Positions 50,174-63,253 of a stretch of 64,000 nucleotides of DNA are shown here, piece by piece (position 1 is the first letter of the stretch; each line of letters begins with the position of its first letter). The translations under genes were made by a program, and so were the position numbers. Below the pieces are notes generated by a model. The model made no database searches, had not been told where the DNA came from, and saw nothing but the letters and a program-made list of their open reading frames with translations. The DNA is from Mya arenaria (lineage: Eukaryota > Mollusca > Bivalvia > Myida > Myidae): assembly GCF_026914265.1 (NCBI RefSeq), contig NC_069126.1, positions 28,219,854 to 28,283,853 on the forward strand, written 5' to 3'.

Positions 50174-52970
50174 TCATAATCCCAATATTTTTTTCTGTCT
50201 TTGAATAATATTTTCTACAGTGTTTGCAAGGTCTACAATAATGGTATCTGCGTGTTGTTTAAAGTCAAAACAGACGGACGTTGCATTAATGTTGTTGTCA
50301 AGAAGGCGTTTCCATTTCATTTGTTTTCCTTTCAACCACTCCTTACGGCATGCCCGAAAGTGATGCACGACAATTTCCATCGGGTTTGCAAATTTTCTGT
50401 AAAACATAACAAGGAGTTAAACAACTAACATATAGAATGAATAGTCAGATAGTGTAATGTGTGTACAACATTAATTTGCTTCCTCACTGTGAAGACGGCT
50501 AATTTAGATTTAGAATATTTCTTGACAAACGGAATGTCGACAGATGGCAGCTTGAGCGTCCTCATCCCCTGAAAATTAGTTGTCTTGGTCGAGTTTTACA
50601 TGATCCATGCTAAGAACAACTTCTACATTTCAAATACTGTCAATGTTCTCATAGTAAATGGGTGTATTTAAACAACAATTAAAAAATGGCAAGTGCTACT
50701 GCCGCCCGAACTGTTATGCAAATCACTGATATATTTACCTTGCAATTAGATATACATTGTTTACGTATCAAAATTGTACTTAATACGAATAAAACAAGCT
50801 TACTTTACAAAGCCCGGCTTCGCGTGTAAAGAATGTGTCAACATCCTATCAACAATAACCCGATTTGGAAAGTATAACTTTTTGACTCTGTCCGCAAACG
50901 CCGGGGTGGAATTTGAGAAACGCTTTATCATTAGAGGACTCGACGAATCAGATTCCTTCCAGTTTAAGGCATGTATCTTTGTTTGAAAATGGAAACCAGC
51001 CAACTTCGGGAGTTTTGTAAGCTGTTTATCCTGTAACAAAACAATGATATCGGTCTGTAAGAAAAAAAACAATGACATCGGTCTGTAACTTAAAAAATGG
51101 TATCGGTCTGTAACAAATCAGTGATATAGATGTGTAAGAAAACAATGCCATCGGTCTGTAACAAAACAATACTATCGGTCTGTAACAAAAAATGGTATAG
51201 GTCTGTAAGAAAAAAAAATGACATCGGTCTGTAACAAAACAATGGTATAGGTCTGTAAGAAAAAAACAATGACATCGGTCTGTAACTTAACAATGGTATA
51301 GGTCTGTAACAAATCAATGATATCGATCTGTAAGAAAACAATGCCATCGGTCTGTAACAAAACAATGATACTGGTCTGTAACAAAACCTTGGTATAGGTC
51401 TGAAACGAAACAATGACATCGGTCTATAAAATAAAATACTACCGGTCTGTAACAAAACAACAGTATCAGTCTGTAACATGGCATGGTGTTGGTATAAACA
51501 GACATATAAACAGAACATACTATTAAGTTCTTCAATCCGGACAATTGTTGACTTTTTCATCTTTGTTAACTTATGCAAACACTGCCGTTTTTTTTAAATA
51601 CAAAACAGGTTTCATGCGAAGTGGATGAATACTGTAATGTTAAACAAATAAAAAATGCCAATTTGCTGTTTTGAGCTTCATTTTTAAAAACACTTTCAAT
51701 TCATTTCCGACAAAAAATGCCATAACTTTAGCTGTTAAGTATTTTTGGTCATTTAGTTAAAATACAAGTAATCCGTAAGCAATAGTATTTTAAATTATTT
51801 ACAAAACTATTTAAGGCCACCAGGTATCAAACTTTTACAAAACGACCAATGGCTTGAACAAACAAAACTCCTTAAGCATCGAATACAGTATAAATCCTTT
51901 ATTACGACAGGGCTAAATAACTCAACTTAAAAAGTTAGTACAATTTCATACTGTTATCTCCCGCATATTACAGCCACCTTGCCTATCTTTTTATATACAA
52001 AACGATGAAGTGTTGAATGAGATTAAATGTAGTATTGAACTCAAATATACATTGTTAATTGTGTTTATTCAAGTGCTTATGTCTGAAAAAAAAACCATTA
52101 GAAAACTAATTATGGTCTTCAACTCTTTCAACAATGAGTATTTTTAAAGCATTTTACCATACACATAATTTGTGCCTAAAACATTTTGTACGATGTCTTA
52201 TTTGAAATACTATACTCACCATATAAGTTTTAATTGCATTTTTGAAATCAGATGTGTTTGGAATCAGAAACTCGTCGGTATCGAGCAGAGCATAGTATTT
52301 ATATCCAGCGAGGCGATTTTGACAGTCAAACAAAGGAATCTGAAAAACAAACACAACTGATACATTCAAGTTCTTTGATCGCCTCAGTTACAAGCATAAA
52401 CATGTATACCTTGTTTTAAATATACTATGCAGAATAACACATCATCGGTTTTGGCTATTTTTATTGAAATTACTTCTAAGCTTTGATATGTTTTAGTTAA
52501 GTGTCACTTTCTGTTACAATAATCGAATGAATGTTCTATGAAATTATGAATATGCGTTGCCTCCCCTTGCATAAGGCTTAAGCATGTAATTTTTATTTAT
52601 TTAAGAAGTGTTTCTACTGAAGATCGTGGTACACGATATGGGGAAACTCCAAAACAGTCAGAATTACGCACGCAGAATCTACAACTCATTGACGTTTTCC
52701 TTCGCAGGATTCGGATTGAAATTACCTGTTCATCAGCATAGCCCTGAGAGGTCTTATCTCCTGCGGTGCGCTTTATCAACTCTGTAAGATATAATACACG
52801 TGCTAATTATATAAACAGCTATGTGTACAGTGCACAAAGTGTCCCTTAACATATCTACTACTATTGTACTAATAGTAGTCGTAAATGTACATCATACTGT
52901 TCGAAGTAATAAATCAATATCTGACGAAACAGGAGAATTAAAGAAATAGTAGAAGTAGAAGTAGTAGAAA

Positions 52971-53044
<74 letters not shown>

Positions 53045-53045
53045 A

Positions 53046-53113
<68 letters not shown>

Positions 53114-53158
53114 ATAGTAGTAGTAGTAGTGGTGGTGGTGGTGGTGGTGGTGGTGGTG

Positions 53159-53207
<49 letters not shown>

Positions 53208-56200
53208 CAGTAGTAGTAGTAGTAATATTAGTAGGTAGTTGTAGTGATTGTATGTAGCAGTAGTACGCAATAGAAGTAAAAAATAATAAACATATTGCAA
53301 TGAAATACATTTGACATAGACGTATTTTGTAAGTTTGCAAATTCACTTACCCTTTTCAGGTAGATCAAAGCTCAATAATTTAACGAAGCCTATTTTCTCA
53401 TAATATTTCAAAACGGCGAGTGCCTTTTCGTTAAGATTGTAAGTGTATGAAACAATAAGATCCGCTCCTAATAGCCTATGTACTTCAATCCATTCCAACA
53501 AATGACTGGCATTTAGTTCATGGAAAGCGATTTTGGAGCATATTGCAAGCTGGGTATGCGTTTTGGGGTTATTTAATGGTTTTTCTACGTTCATATACTG
53601 ATTCTTCTGTACAGGGCAAGTTGTGTTGGGATGTGTTACGGTTATGCCTTTTACATTTGATGGATTTAAGTCAGTTAAGCAATTAAGTCTTGCGGCCCTT
53701 ATTCTTGTTTTCCATCGAGGTAGGTCGGCCTCTTGTGAAATATGCCATTTTCTGCCTTTATTCTTTTTTAAAAAACAACACTTGTATGTGAATGGCCTTC
53801 GGAAGATCGCTGTGTCAATCCATCCAATCAAAGCAATGTTGTTGAAGTTATTGGTTGTCGGTTCTATGTATGTAGCAGAAGTGTTGTTTCTATACGGCTC
53901 TATATTGAATACTCTAGAACTACCCGAGGCTGTGCTTGGTTGGCTTATGTTATCCCTTTTTGTCCAGATAGCTGAATAAACGTGCATATGAAGCAAATAC
54001 GCTCGGTGAAATTTTCTGCCTCTTTCCTCCGATTGCTGAAAGAAACATAGATGTTTTTAGAGAATTTTAGAAACAACTATTAATAAAATTGATGACTGCA
54101 TTTCTGCAATTTTACAACTAAAATATATCAGCATTGTTATAACCACACATTTAATAAAGTTATTGAGCCATGACAGTATCAATACTATTACTTTTCAATA
54201 TTTTAATTGAGTTTCTTAATTCTTCTCAGTATTCGCTGCATTGTATTAATCAAAGTGTCAATAATACCGAGTTGCTACTTTATCTCCGCATGGTTATAAT
54301 GTACAACAGAGGTTTCTGCGAACCAACAGTAATCATTATCATATTTTACTATAATATACCTAATGGTGGAACAAAATTGGTTTACTAAACCGATAAAACT
54401 CGCTGTAGCCATACTTACAAAACCGGTTTAGCTTTCTAAACAGAGTATCTTTATAATGACTATTTAAGGTTATAGATTTTCGATTAAAATATCCTTCTGT
54501 TTACATTTGCAATCTGAGCACCATGGCCATTTCCCATCGAGCATTCTCGGATGCATATGGAGTGTGTACAATCTCAGAATCTTCACATTTTATTACGTTG
54601 CAAGTCGATGGCGTAGTATTTTCAATATAGCACTTAAAAACTTTTCAATCATTATTATCCATTTTATTTTTATGAACTACTTCTACTAATGGATCCATCC
54701 GAAGTTGTTTTCGATTGAAAATGGCCGAGGTGTTTCGACTATTTACCTTTAGTATATTGAGATCAGTACTCTGCGACGTTTCAGCTACCGAACGGTTTTT
54801 GGCATCACCAAATTTGCTACTTTTTGTCTAAAATTACAGAAAACGACTTTATATTGTTAAGCTTAACTTTTTCCTCAAATCCAAACTTTGCTAGCAGAAA
54901 TTGTGCTCGCTTATCATTTTGACATTGGTATTTGTAAGAACAAATCAATATAAAACTACTTTTATAAAATAACGCCAAAACGTTCTGAATCAAACGTATA
55001 ACTTTTGTGAATACTATTATGCAAACCAATTAAAACAAAACACATTAAAGTCAATGTGTGGAAGCGAAAAAAGGTTCTTCTTTTTTAATGTCACTTAGAA
55101 CCTTTTCACAGTTACCCCTCGAAGAAGTTAATAAAAATATTAGATTTTGAAAGTTTGTCGAAGTTAAAACCGAAACCTCATTTGGAGATAACCCTAAGAG
55201 CGGCTTATTGCAAACGACATAACTGGTAATCTTTCAACATCATGTGACATATGACATTCAATGGGTCCAAACAACTGATTCTTAAAAATAGACAAACGTC
55301 GTAAACAATTGATGTCAAACTATATTCAATGACATGTACATGCACATATCGTCCGGTTAATACTCGAAGGTACCTATATCTTATATGTATATGTTAGAGC
55401 TCATTTTGGCGATCTACGAAAAATGGAGAGAGCGCAGCTAGGCAGCAGACCGAGAAAGCTCGCACTTTTCTCTTTTTAACTTATGTGGTGTTCGCATGTA
55501 TTTGACCCACTTACTCTGCTCTTTGTTTAGTCATGTGGTATTTTGGCGCGCAAGGTAAACCGCCCAGGCTTTAGTGTCCTTTATTGAGTGTTAAGCGATT
55601 TGAAATCGTCGCGGTTTTGTGCATATGCTATGAAAGCAAATAAAATGGATTAATGTTTGTAAAAAAATGGAAAAGCACCGAAACATGAACATATATGATA
55701 CCTTTTGTTTAAAAATAAACTTATTGTTGATATTTAGAATACGTAGGTATGTTTGCATAGTACAGAACTTTACTGGGATGACACCTTCAAATGTTTTTGT
55801 TTTTATGATGATAAAACAAAGTGTTGCACATTTTGGTACTGGATATGCTAGATTGGTTTTATATAATAAAGAACATTTTAAAGGAGAAAACGAGAATGAG
55901 AATTGGTGCATTGTCAATTCATTATTTGATTGTGCACTAAATAGTAATACGATTTAATAGCGGTTCACACGTCTATTTAGAATTCGGGTTTAAGACATAA
56001 GCTTCCACTTCCTTCAGACACCATAACCCATAACTATCAATTATAGTGACTTCGCAGAGGGCAGGGCGATAAATGAAAATAGACGTATATACCAAATCAT
56101 GTAGACCAACAAAATACTCTCTACGGAAAATGTGCGAACACCAAATTTTATTATCGCTTGATCCTTAATGGCATTATCCCCACACTTATCATAGAAGAAC

Positions 56201-57574
56201 ATAGCTTTCATTATGCAGAAGGTAAAAGCATGTATGAATATACAACGCATATGTACCTGTTTGTCTTGCAATGATGAGTTTACAGCATAATTCTTCCCTA
56301 CTGCGCTGAAGTAAATAGTCTGGAAATGAAAAGATAAGGGCAAGATGTTCATAATATCGACACGTTGCAGAAATTATTTTCAGGATTATGATTAAGACTT
56401 TTACACAGGTATGCATGTCCAACGGTTCAAAGTTAGCTGTATTATAATTCTTTTTTTTCGTAACCAACAACACCTTGCATTTACGAATACTACTTTTCTT
56501 TCTTTCTTCCTTCTTTCTTTGGATTAAAATCTTATTTAAATATTTGATTAAATGTGAACTCGTTGCTATATAATTGTAAAATCTGATTACGACTGGACAT
56601 TGTACTCTATGTATTGCACATTGCTGCAGTATAAACTGTTTTAAAGATTGCATCCCTAAATAAGATCGTGAAGCCCGTTGCCATCTTGACAAAATCGCAA
56701 TACTTGTGCACGTGTTGATCAATACCACGTTTTGAAGATTTGACCGTGGGCTTTACCAGCGTTTCACTAGTATTTGCTTATAAATACAAATCATATGCTG
56801 ATTATTTTTTTGATTGCTTTTTGAAGAAATCAGTGGGTATCTTGTTGTTGTTTCAGTAAATGTCGCAAAAACGTATAAACAACAATCAGTGTGTAATAGG
56901 CAGCACTTAACAAACGGTACAATGTTGATAAGTGATACAATGCAGTAAGGAGAAGGAGTATACGCAAATAATAATTTCAAATTTTCTTTTTTTTGCACCA
57001 GTATATAAAGTTAGTACTAATGTTAAAGACAAGAGAATTATCTCATATAGCTGTTTAATAATCTAACTGTTTAATCAATAGTTTGTTGATGTTTCTTTCT
57101 CGAATCACATTCTACACGTGTTCCGCAAATACTGAAAAAGTTAGGAAACAAAGGAAAGCAGTATACCAAAATAGTTGTTACAAACACTAAAAATACTTTT
57201 CTAGTACAGTCGAACCCTTCGGCTGTAACAACCAAGGACCGGCGAAAATACCTCCAGCCTCGAAAAACAGGGGACAGCTGATGCCACCCAATTTGATCCC
57301 ATATTGAATGTGAATATGACTTTTGGAAAATGATTTGAGAAGTGACATAAACAAAAGTAAATCCTCAATCCCCAGTAGGAAATGCCAGTAAAAACGAAGC
57401 TGTTCAAGTTCGGTTAAAGATTTCAACAGTAAGACTTACATTGTTGATGTTATAAGTGACAAATTCAGATGAGATCAATAACATATCTCCAATCACAAAA
57501 ACTATTCCAAGTATGACTACTGCATGGTAACATCCAAAAGTTCTGTATCTCTCTTCAAACTTCTCATACACCAT
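50174..57574 (-). CDS. glycosyltransferase family 92 protein
   Basis: A Golgi type II glycosyltransferase; characterised GT92 members are galactosyltransferases, but this donor and acceptor are unknown. Seven minus-strand exons: 57440-57574 (ATG 57572-57574), 54747-54827, 53351-54035, 52726-52781, 52220-52339, 50804-51030 and 50174-50396. They join in phase to 1527 nt, 508 residues. Exon 1 supplies a short basic/acidic cytoplasmic tail and a membrane anchor (about residues 18-35); exon 2 is a hydrophilic stem. The catalytic part has MHVYSAIW, the family's LLEWIEVHRLLGAD (about 251-264), the metal-binding DTDE (about 339-342) in YYALLDTDEFLIP, and HHFRACRKEW (about 445-455). The membrane-anchor exon was assigned from phase, anchor and donor consensus and is separated by 2.6 kb, so it is the least certain. 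Introns hold a 24-bp minisatellite, an (AGT)n array and a hAT-like MITE. Confidence 0.88.
51031..51480. repeat. 24-bp minisatellite that begins at a GT92 3' splice site
   Basis: About nineteen copies of a 24-25-bp unit run from the acceptor of exon 50804-51030. In transcript sense the unit is accgatatcattgttttgtt followed by acag, so each copy ends like a polypyrimidine tract plus ag. The first copy is the real acceptor. The period is mostly 24, so the frame into the exon stays open and the unit would read TDIIVLLQ. Confidence 0.92.
52946..53233. repeat. (AGT)n trinucleotide array with a GGT block
   Basis: About 290 bp of AGT triplets with a central GGT block at about 53131-53168, the complement type of the ACT arrays at 38589 and 41529. 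It lies in a GT92 intron, ending about 118 bp from exon 53351-54035. The poly-Thr and poly-Leu frames on the minus strand are composition effects. Confidence 0.95.
54515..54742. mobile_element. hAT-like MITE, shorter reverse-oriented copy
   Basis: Ends catggccatttcccatcga and tcgattgaaaatggccgag are inverted, and the right part (gaactacttctactaatgg...ccgaagttgttttcgat) is the reverse complement of the left end of 9864-10192. It is about 228 bp, internally deleted relative to that copy, and stops four bases from the GT92 exon at 54747. Confidence 0.7.
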
Positions 57575-60500
57575 TTTAAAGCCGGTCCGAAGACAATATT
57601 ATAAAAATTAACCACACATCAACAATTTTATGAACATCGTTAGAAATGAACCAAAATATTGGATCATTCAAAGGTCTATTTTATAAGTTTGTAAACGACA
57701 AGAGTTGTATTTGCATTGCCTCAGAGTTAATTTGCACAAGGACACGGTCAGTCGTTTTAACTGAACGCAATATTTGTTTTTCATTGACCACAGTATTGGA
57801 CTTTTACATTAGACCAAATGACATATTTCAAACGGGATTGTCAGTAGTGAGTTAAATGAGTTGCAATTACATTATAGATGGGAACGAGGATATTGAATAT
57901 TATTTAGGATGTTAACACGAACCATTGCTGACAATACTGAAATGTAGTACCCAGTCTTCCACTAGAATAATTCTATTTAAATGTATTAGACCAACTCACA
58001 GATAGGATATTGATTTAAATATAATAGACGTTAGTATAAGCAAAATCTAAATAATATTTAGGCTGAATTGTATTACCCAAAAAAGAAATTTAATGTTATC
58101 TAGGCTTCATTTTATTACCCGAAAAGCAAAAACATGTTATCCAGGCTTTGGCTTAATTTATTGGCCGAACAGAAAATAAAATGTTATTAGGGCGTTGTAA
58201 AACCCCAAAAGAAATTGAATGTTATGTATGCTTTAAATTATAAGGAGAAAGGAAATGAAAAGGTTATTTGTCTTTAATTTATAACCTGAAAATTAATAAA
58301 TTGTTATGTAAGTATTCATTTAATACAAAGAAAGAAATGAAATGTAATTCAGGCTTTAAATTATTTCCAGAAAATAACTATTATAAAGGTTTTACTTAAT
58401 TACCTGAAAAGAAATGAAATGTTATAAAGGCTATACTAGTCTCTGTATTATTTTCTACTAAATCAGACTTAATGGCTCGAACAAGGTAGATGTTCATCGA
58501 ACAAAGCCGGAATAAATTATAGGTCGTCATATGTCTTCACACTTTTCATGAAGCTAAACGAACGTTCTGCAATGGCAGTCGAAACTTGCATTCATACTTA
58601 AATGGGGGGTCATCATGATACGTTTGTGTAAAAATATGTGTGCAAATGTATAAACTATATTGTCTTTCACAGGGCGATTGCCATCACGACTATGTTTCTA
58701 ACGACTCAATTCAGAATGGAACTCTTCCAGAGATTTCGCCGGTAGATCACGCTCAACGTCACACATCCTGACTGCACAATGACATATAATTCAGGCGACC
58801 GATTTCACTGAGAATAAGATATTGTGCCTTGACCCTGTCGCCATTTTATATAAGCCGGTCTGCTAATTCCATCGAAAGTGATCAACAAACGGTAAATATA
58901 GGTTTCGTCGCCATACCTCTGTGAAATAGTGCATGCAGGCGAATTTTGTTGATGCTGCTAACGACGAGTGTTGAATGCAATTGAACGTGATGGTTCAACA
59001 CTTTCTTTATGGGCCATGTCGACGGATTTGTTGGTTGACGAATGGGCATTCTTACTGCTGGGTCGTTCCGTTCGGCTGCAACCTGTCGAATTATCGTTCT
59101 TTTACGTCTTCAACCAGATTCCATGTTTTGTTCTGAAGCATCAAGGTTAACGACACCAAACATGACAAAACAGTGTATTTCGAATTTATTTCATTCTTAG
59201 TTTTAGGATTTCTCAAAATATATTTTGTACACGTTCGAACGTGCGTAAGCCTAGCAACGCGCCTGGTTGTCAAGTTATCATAATTTGTCGAAGCGGTCGT
59301 CCATCAGTTCAGTTTTTATAAATCTGTAATAACCAAAGAGTTTTTTTGTTCCAAACTCATTAATGATGCACTCTAACTATAAATCTTTGAGCACTCACCA
59401 GTCATTTAGTAGTTGTGCATTTTCAGCTATTAAATACACGGTTACAATCTTGTTATCATTAATTAATATTTACCGTAAATGCATTTCATTTGTATTTAAA
59501 AAGTAGTTAATGTCTAATCATTCAAACTTTATGTTTGTTAGACATGTGTATGTCTTGATTTAAAATGAGAGTGTCACTTTAACTGGTCAGAAGCCAAAAC
59601 GTTAACAAAATATATGACCAATAATTACGTTGGCATTTGTTGTCCTTGCTCTCAGAGTTTGTCTCAGAGTGTGTCAATTAATAAAGTACCTGTATGTTGT
59701 ACCGCTTGGTGATAAACAAATAACAGAATAAATAAATAGAAAATATGAGAGTTATTTTTTCCTACGGAACATTATAGTTAGGCGTAACAGAGATCGTTCA
59801 TTCCGGCTTCCCGAATGTTTTCACAGTTATTGTCCATTTTGCCATTTTGTTATCGAAAACAACCTTGAATGTATGCCGGTACATCAGTTCTAATATATCG
59901 TACATTTTGAATATATCATTAATTAAATATTAAAATGTTTTTATTTTTCGAATTCTGGGCTAGTCGCTGAAGTTTTAATTATTATAATTCTTTAAACGAA
60001 ACGTGCAATATTTTATTCTACAAACGCATGCCAACATATCGGGAACGCTATATAATGGAGAATTGTGAACATGTGGGATTTGGCCCCGTATGGCTGTGTT
60101 AAAAATGGTGTGCGCTTTACCGTCTAACTAAAAAAATGAAAGATACTTGGACTTTAACTGCACTTATCTCGACTGCAATTTAATCTTCCGCAATTATATA
60201 ACTCATTGTCATGTGTCTGTTTATTATTGTTTAAGTGTCAACTATTTCCAAGAGGAAGTTATCTCAGTATTGATAAATTGTTCAAATGCAGATGTTTTCA
60301 ATGTGTAGATATCTGATAGAAAGTGAAGGAAAATTAAGCCCGTATTATTTATTTCTTATTGACAACTCGTCGTGAGTACATTATTTCCTCTAAGAGTGCT
60401 TGTTTTTTCTTTTGACGTAAATTTTGAGTATGGAGTTTTGACAGAAAACTGTATTATATGGTATTAAACTGTACATATTTCATATATGCCATCAATAACG

Positions 60501-60739
60501 TATTAAATCAAACCTCATTTAAACGTAGGAGCGCTATTTGCAAATATTCGATGTATAAAGAATAGTGTTGGCCCTCCGGATAGTAACCACGTTCAATAAC
60601 TTAACTCATTAAGCCGTAGTCTGGAATTGATACCTAGACTTCTTGATAATAACCATTACAATTGTGCTAAATAGACAGCTAATCCAGTTATAACTTATTA
60701 TTCTAAGACTATTATACTTTTTAGGTATCTGAACTCGCC
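57575..60739. other. gene-free region with a degenerate tandem repeat
   Basis: At about 58055-58440 some eight loose copies of a 45-50-bp unit (ttacccgaaaagaaatgaaatgttat...aggctt) follow one another. At 59850-59945 ttatcgaaaacaaccttgaatgtatgccgg matches the left terminus of the hAT-like MITE, with the rest decayed. No coding exon is supported. An acceptor-like ttttttag at 60717-60724 may end a 5'UTR intron of the next gene. Confidence 0.55.
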
Positions 60740-63253
60740 ATGAGTAGCATGGATACGAATAAAGCGTGTGTGGCTGTTCTTATTTTGCTGATTGGTGGAA
60801 TAAAGGCCTACATTTACAAAGACAACGTTAGAACGAATACAATTACACATTCAGCTCACGAAACAGTCTCTTTTGCCACAATACAAATAGCGGATAATAA
60901 TGTTGATGTATTGCAGCGTAAAGAAACAAATCCAAAGATTCGGTCAAACGGTCGTGTGAGAAAATCATGGATATGGAACAACACCGAAACAGCTAAAACA
61001 AATGGCGTACAGAAAGCAAATACACATGGTTTTGATATGTATGTACCCAAAACAGCAAAGTGTAATATTTCGGTAACTCGAAGGTCAGTAAACAGATTTC
61101 GGCATCTGGTATACAGAGAACAAAGTAATTACGTTTATCTGAAACTGATACCGGCTTTGGAATCAGGCATAACGTTAACGAAAGGGAAATGGATAATTTC
61201 TGAGAACATTTGGATATGGACATTTTGGGGCAAGGAAGGCGCAGTGGAGTTTCTGAAATGGCCAAGAGAATTTGGCGTATGGTCGATGGGTTTATTGTAT
61301 GAATATGTCTATAGAGAGCCTATAGAAATAACATTGAAAAGGGATCATGGCAATTGCTCAAATTTGGAAGTTGGAAATAAGAACGATGACCAAATAATTG
61401 CCGACGCTTTGCTTAATTTATCATTAGAAATGATGTCCTTAAACAAAGACAAGTATGGACCAAGTTACTTTTGCTATGCAAAGAGGAAGATAATTGAGCC
61501 GTATATACTATGCAAACACATTGTGTGTCCGATCGAGGGTGTGACACACTCATGCTGCAATTACGTCTACAATCAATCAAAAGGAGGAAGAGTCATGCAA
61601 TGCAAAGAAGTCGAATTTGATTATGACGATACGTGGTGGATATATCCAAGTGTAGTCTCAATAGTTTTGTTCATATACTCTCCTATTTTCTTTATGTTTG
61701 TTTTGTACAAATGTTCGGAACGGAAAACGGGGCGTATTCGGTTGAGCGTATTACAAGAACTAGTAGGAAACATAAATACAGAACCAGATGACTCAGAAAC
61801 GCATGAACACGATCCAGAAGAATGCATTTTATTTGAAGATGTTAAGCACGTCACGTTGCAAAACACTATATGCATGCCATTTACTGCTTTTAAGAGCGAC
61901 TCGGTTTGCCTCACTAACTGCTTCAATTGCCTAGTAAAACTAATAACTCCAGTATTAAGCCTATTCGTCATTGGCATGCAAATATTTGTAGATTATAATT
62001 TGTTATATGGTTTTGTAATTGACTGCGTTGACTCGGGTGTACCGATGGGGTTTCGCTCAATACTGACTGGCTACAGAAAAAGTAAGCACAATTTTTTACC
62101 ATATGTCGGCGGCCCTTATGTAGCTTTATCGTGCTATGTTGGCGTAACATGGGTCATGGTCGTGTCTACAAGCTCTATATCAAGGCTTTTGTGTAATGCC
62201 GTTGCAGAAAAGAGATTGGAAAACCATGAACTCGAATCATCGCCACTTTTTCTTTCATTGCGAAACGTCAGTATCTTTGGTACCGTTACCATAGAGGGAA
62301 GCAAAGGCTTCCGGAGACTTTACAATCTCTTCCTTGGTCAGTTTTATATGATTTTGAATAGTAAGTTTTGGAAACATATTTTTCATATTCAAACGAGCAG
62401 GTGGTATAAATGTACTAGAAAAATTATGCTTTTCCCCTTGTTTCCTCTTTATTTGGTGTTTTGTGCGTTAGAAATTTTGTTGTCATTATTTTTTTATGGA
62501 ATGCCTATGGTTTCCTTTGGGTACATAGTGATCAAGGCATACTGCCTGCATTTCGGTCGCGGACTTAAGCGCACATGTGGCAACAGTATCTGCATGAATA
62601 TATTCACAATATGCATTATTTTCGCAGTCCTGTATTTTCTTCTAATGTTTGCAACTATATTTTCGGACGCAACAACACTCTTTACACGCGTAATTTTTTT
62701 CACGTTCACTGGACTAATAGTATTTCCAAAAACAGCGTATGGGTATATCATATTTTGCTTCACCGTTTTCTACTATCTTTGGGAAAGCTTCAATGATTTC
62801 TCTCTGCTGTATACACGACTTTTTAAGGACATAATCAGGTTAACTAAGTCTATACAGCGGGCAAATGCCAACAATAACAAAAAAGTACTTTTCAAGCATA
62901 ATCAAAAATGGGGAATAAGAGAGTCCCTTTTCGAACTAGTAATAGAAAACCACTGCCCTCGCAGAAAGTTATTGTTTACAACGCTTCTCCGAGCGTTCGT
63001 TGTTCTCGGCTTACTTGGTATTTGCATTAACATGCTTCTGAAAACGGACAATTTCCGAGAACTTCATGTCATAATGCACGTTGGTACGGCTTTGTTTATC
63101 TGCGCTTTACCGCAGATAGTGAAACGTGTTTGCAACAAAGGAGACAGCTATAGCGTCATAACTCATCACAAAAAAGCGTTAGTCGTCACAATAAAGTCGT
63201 ACCTTGGGTACTTCGATGAAGATTATGATACTGATAGTGGTGGTTCAGTATGA
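60740..63253 (+). CDS. polytopic membrane protein of unknown function
   Basis: I do not recognise the family. The single coding exon encodes 837 residues. The start (cgccATGag) follows an acceptor-like ttttttag at 60724, so a spliced 5'UTR is likely. Residues about 1-24 look like a signal peptide (ACVAVLILLIGGIKAYIY). Residues 25-295 are a hydrophilic, probably extracellular domain with sequons (for example WNNTE, CNISV, NCSNL) and a Cys cluster near 255-283 (CKHIVCPIEGVTHSCCNYV). A first clear helix lies near 299-322, then an acidic loop (EPDDSETHEHDPEECILFED). Further helices lie near 398-416, 457-479, 560-605, 614-640, 649-682, 744-766 and 776-795. The tail is acidic and ends YDTDSGGSV. 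Codon use and length support a real gene. No enzyme, GPCR or channel signature is seen; it resembles lineage-specific molluscan membrane proteins in layout only. Confidence 0.8.
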   Translation: MSSMDTNKACVAVLILLIGGIKAYIYKDNVRTNTITHSAHETVSFATIQIADNNVDVLQRKETNPKIRSNGRVRKSWIWNNTETAKTNGVQKANTHGFDMYVPKTAKCNISVTRRSVNRFRHLVYREQSNYVYLKLIPALESGITLTKGKWIISENIWIWTFWGKEGAVEFLKWPREFGVWSMGLLYEYVYREPIEITLKRDHGNCSNLEVGNKNDDQIIADALLNLSLEMMSLNKDKYGPSYFCYAKRKIIEPYILCKHIVCPIEGVTHSCCNYVYNQSKGGRVMQCKEVEFDYDDTWWIYPSVVSIVLFIYSPIFFMFVLYKCSERKTGRIRLSVLQELVGNINTEPDDSETHEHDPEECILFEDVKHVTLQNTICMPFTAFKSDSVCLTNCFNCLVKLITPVLSLFVIGMQIFVDYNLLYGFVIDCVDSGVPMGFRSILTGYRKSKHNFLPYVGGPYVALSCYVGVTWVMVVSTSSISRLLCNAVAEKRLENHELESSPLFLSLRNVSIFGTVTIEGSKGFRRLYNLFLGQFYMILNSKFWKHIFHIQTSRWYKCTRKIMLFPLFPLYLVFCALEILLSLFFYGMPMVSFGYIVIKAYCLHFGRGLKRTCGNSICMNIFTICIIFAVLYFLLMFATIFSDATTLFTRVIFFTFTGLIVFPKTAYGYIIFCFTVFYYLWESFNDFSLLYTRLFKDIIRLTKSIQRANANNNKKVLFKHNQKWGIRESLFELVIENHCPRRKLLFTTLLRAFVVLGLLGICINMLLKTDNFRELHVIMHVGTALFICALPQIVKRVCNKGDSYSVITHHKKALVVTIKSYLGYFDEDYDTDSGGSV

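Noticed and set aside
51090-51578. 162-codon minus-strand open frame next to a GT92 exon
   Set aside because: It is the 24-bp minisatellite read through; only possible alternative splicing makes it of interest, and that is recorded as a finding.
57187-57426. Possible extra GT92 exon between the first and second coding exons
   Set aside because: The GT92 exons already join in phase without it and its composition is not convincing; it may be part of a repeat.
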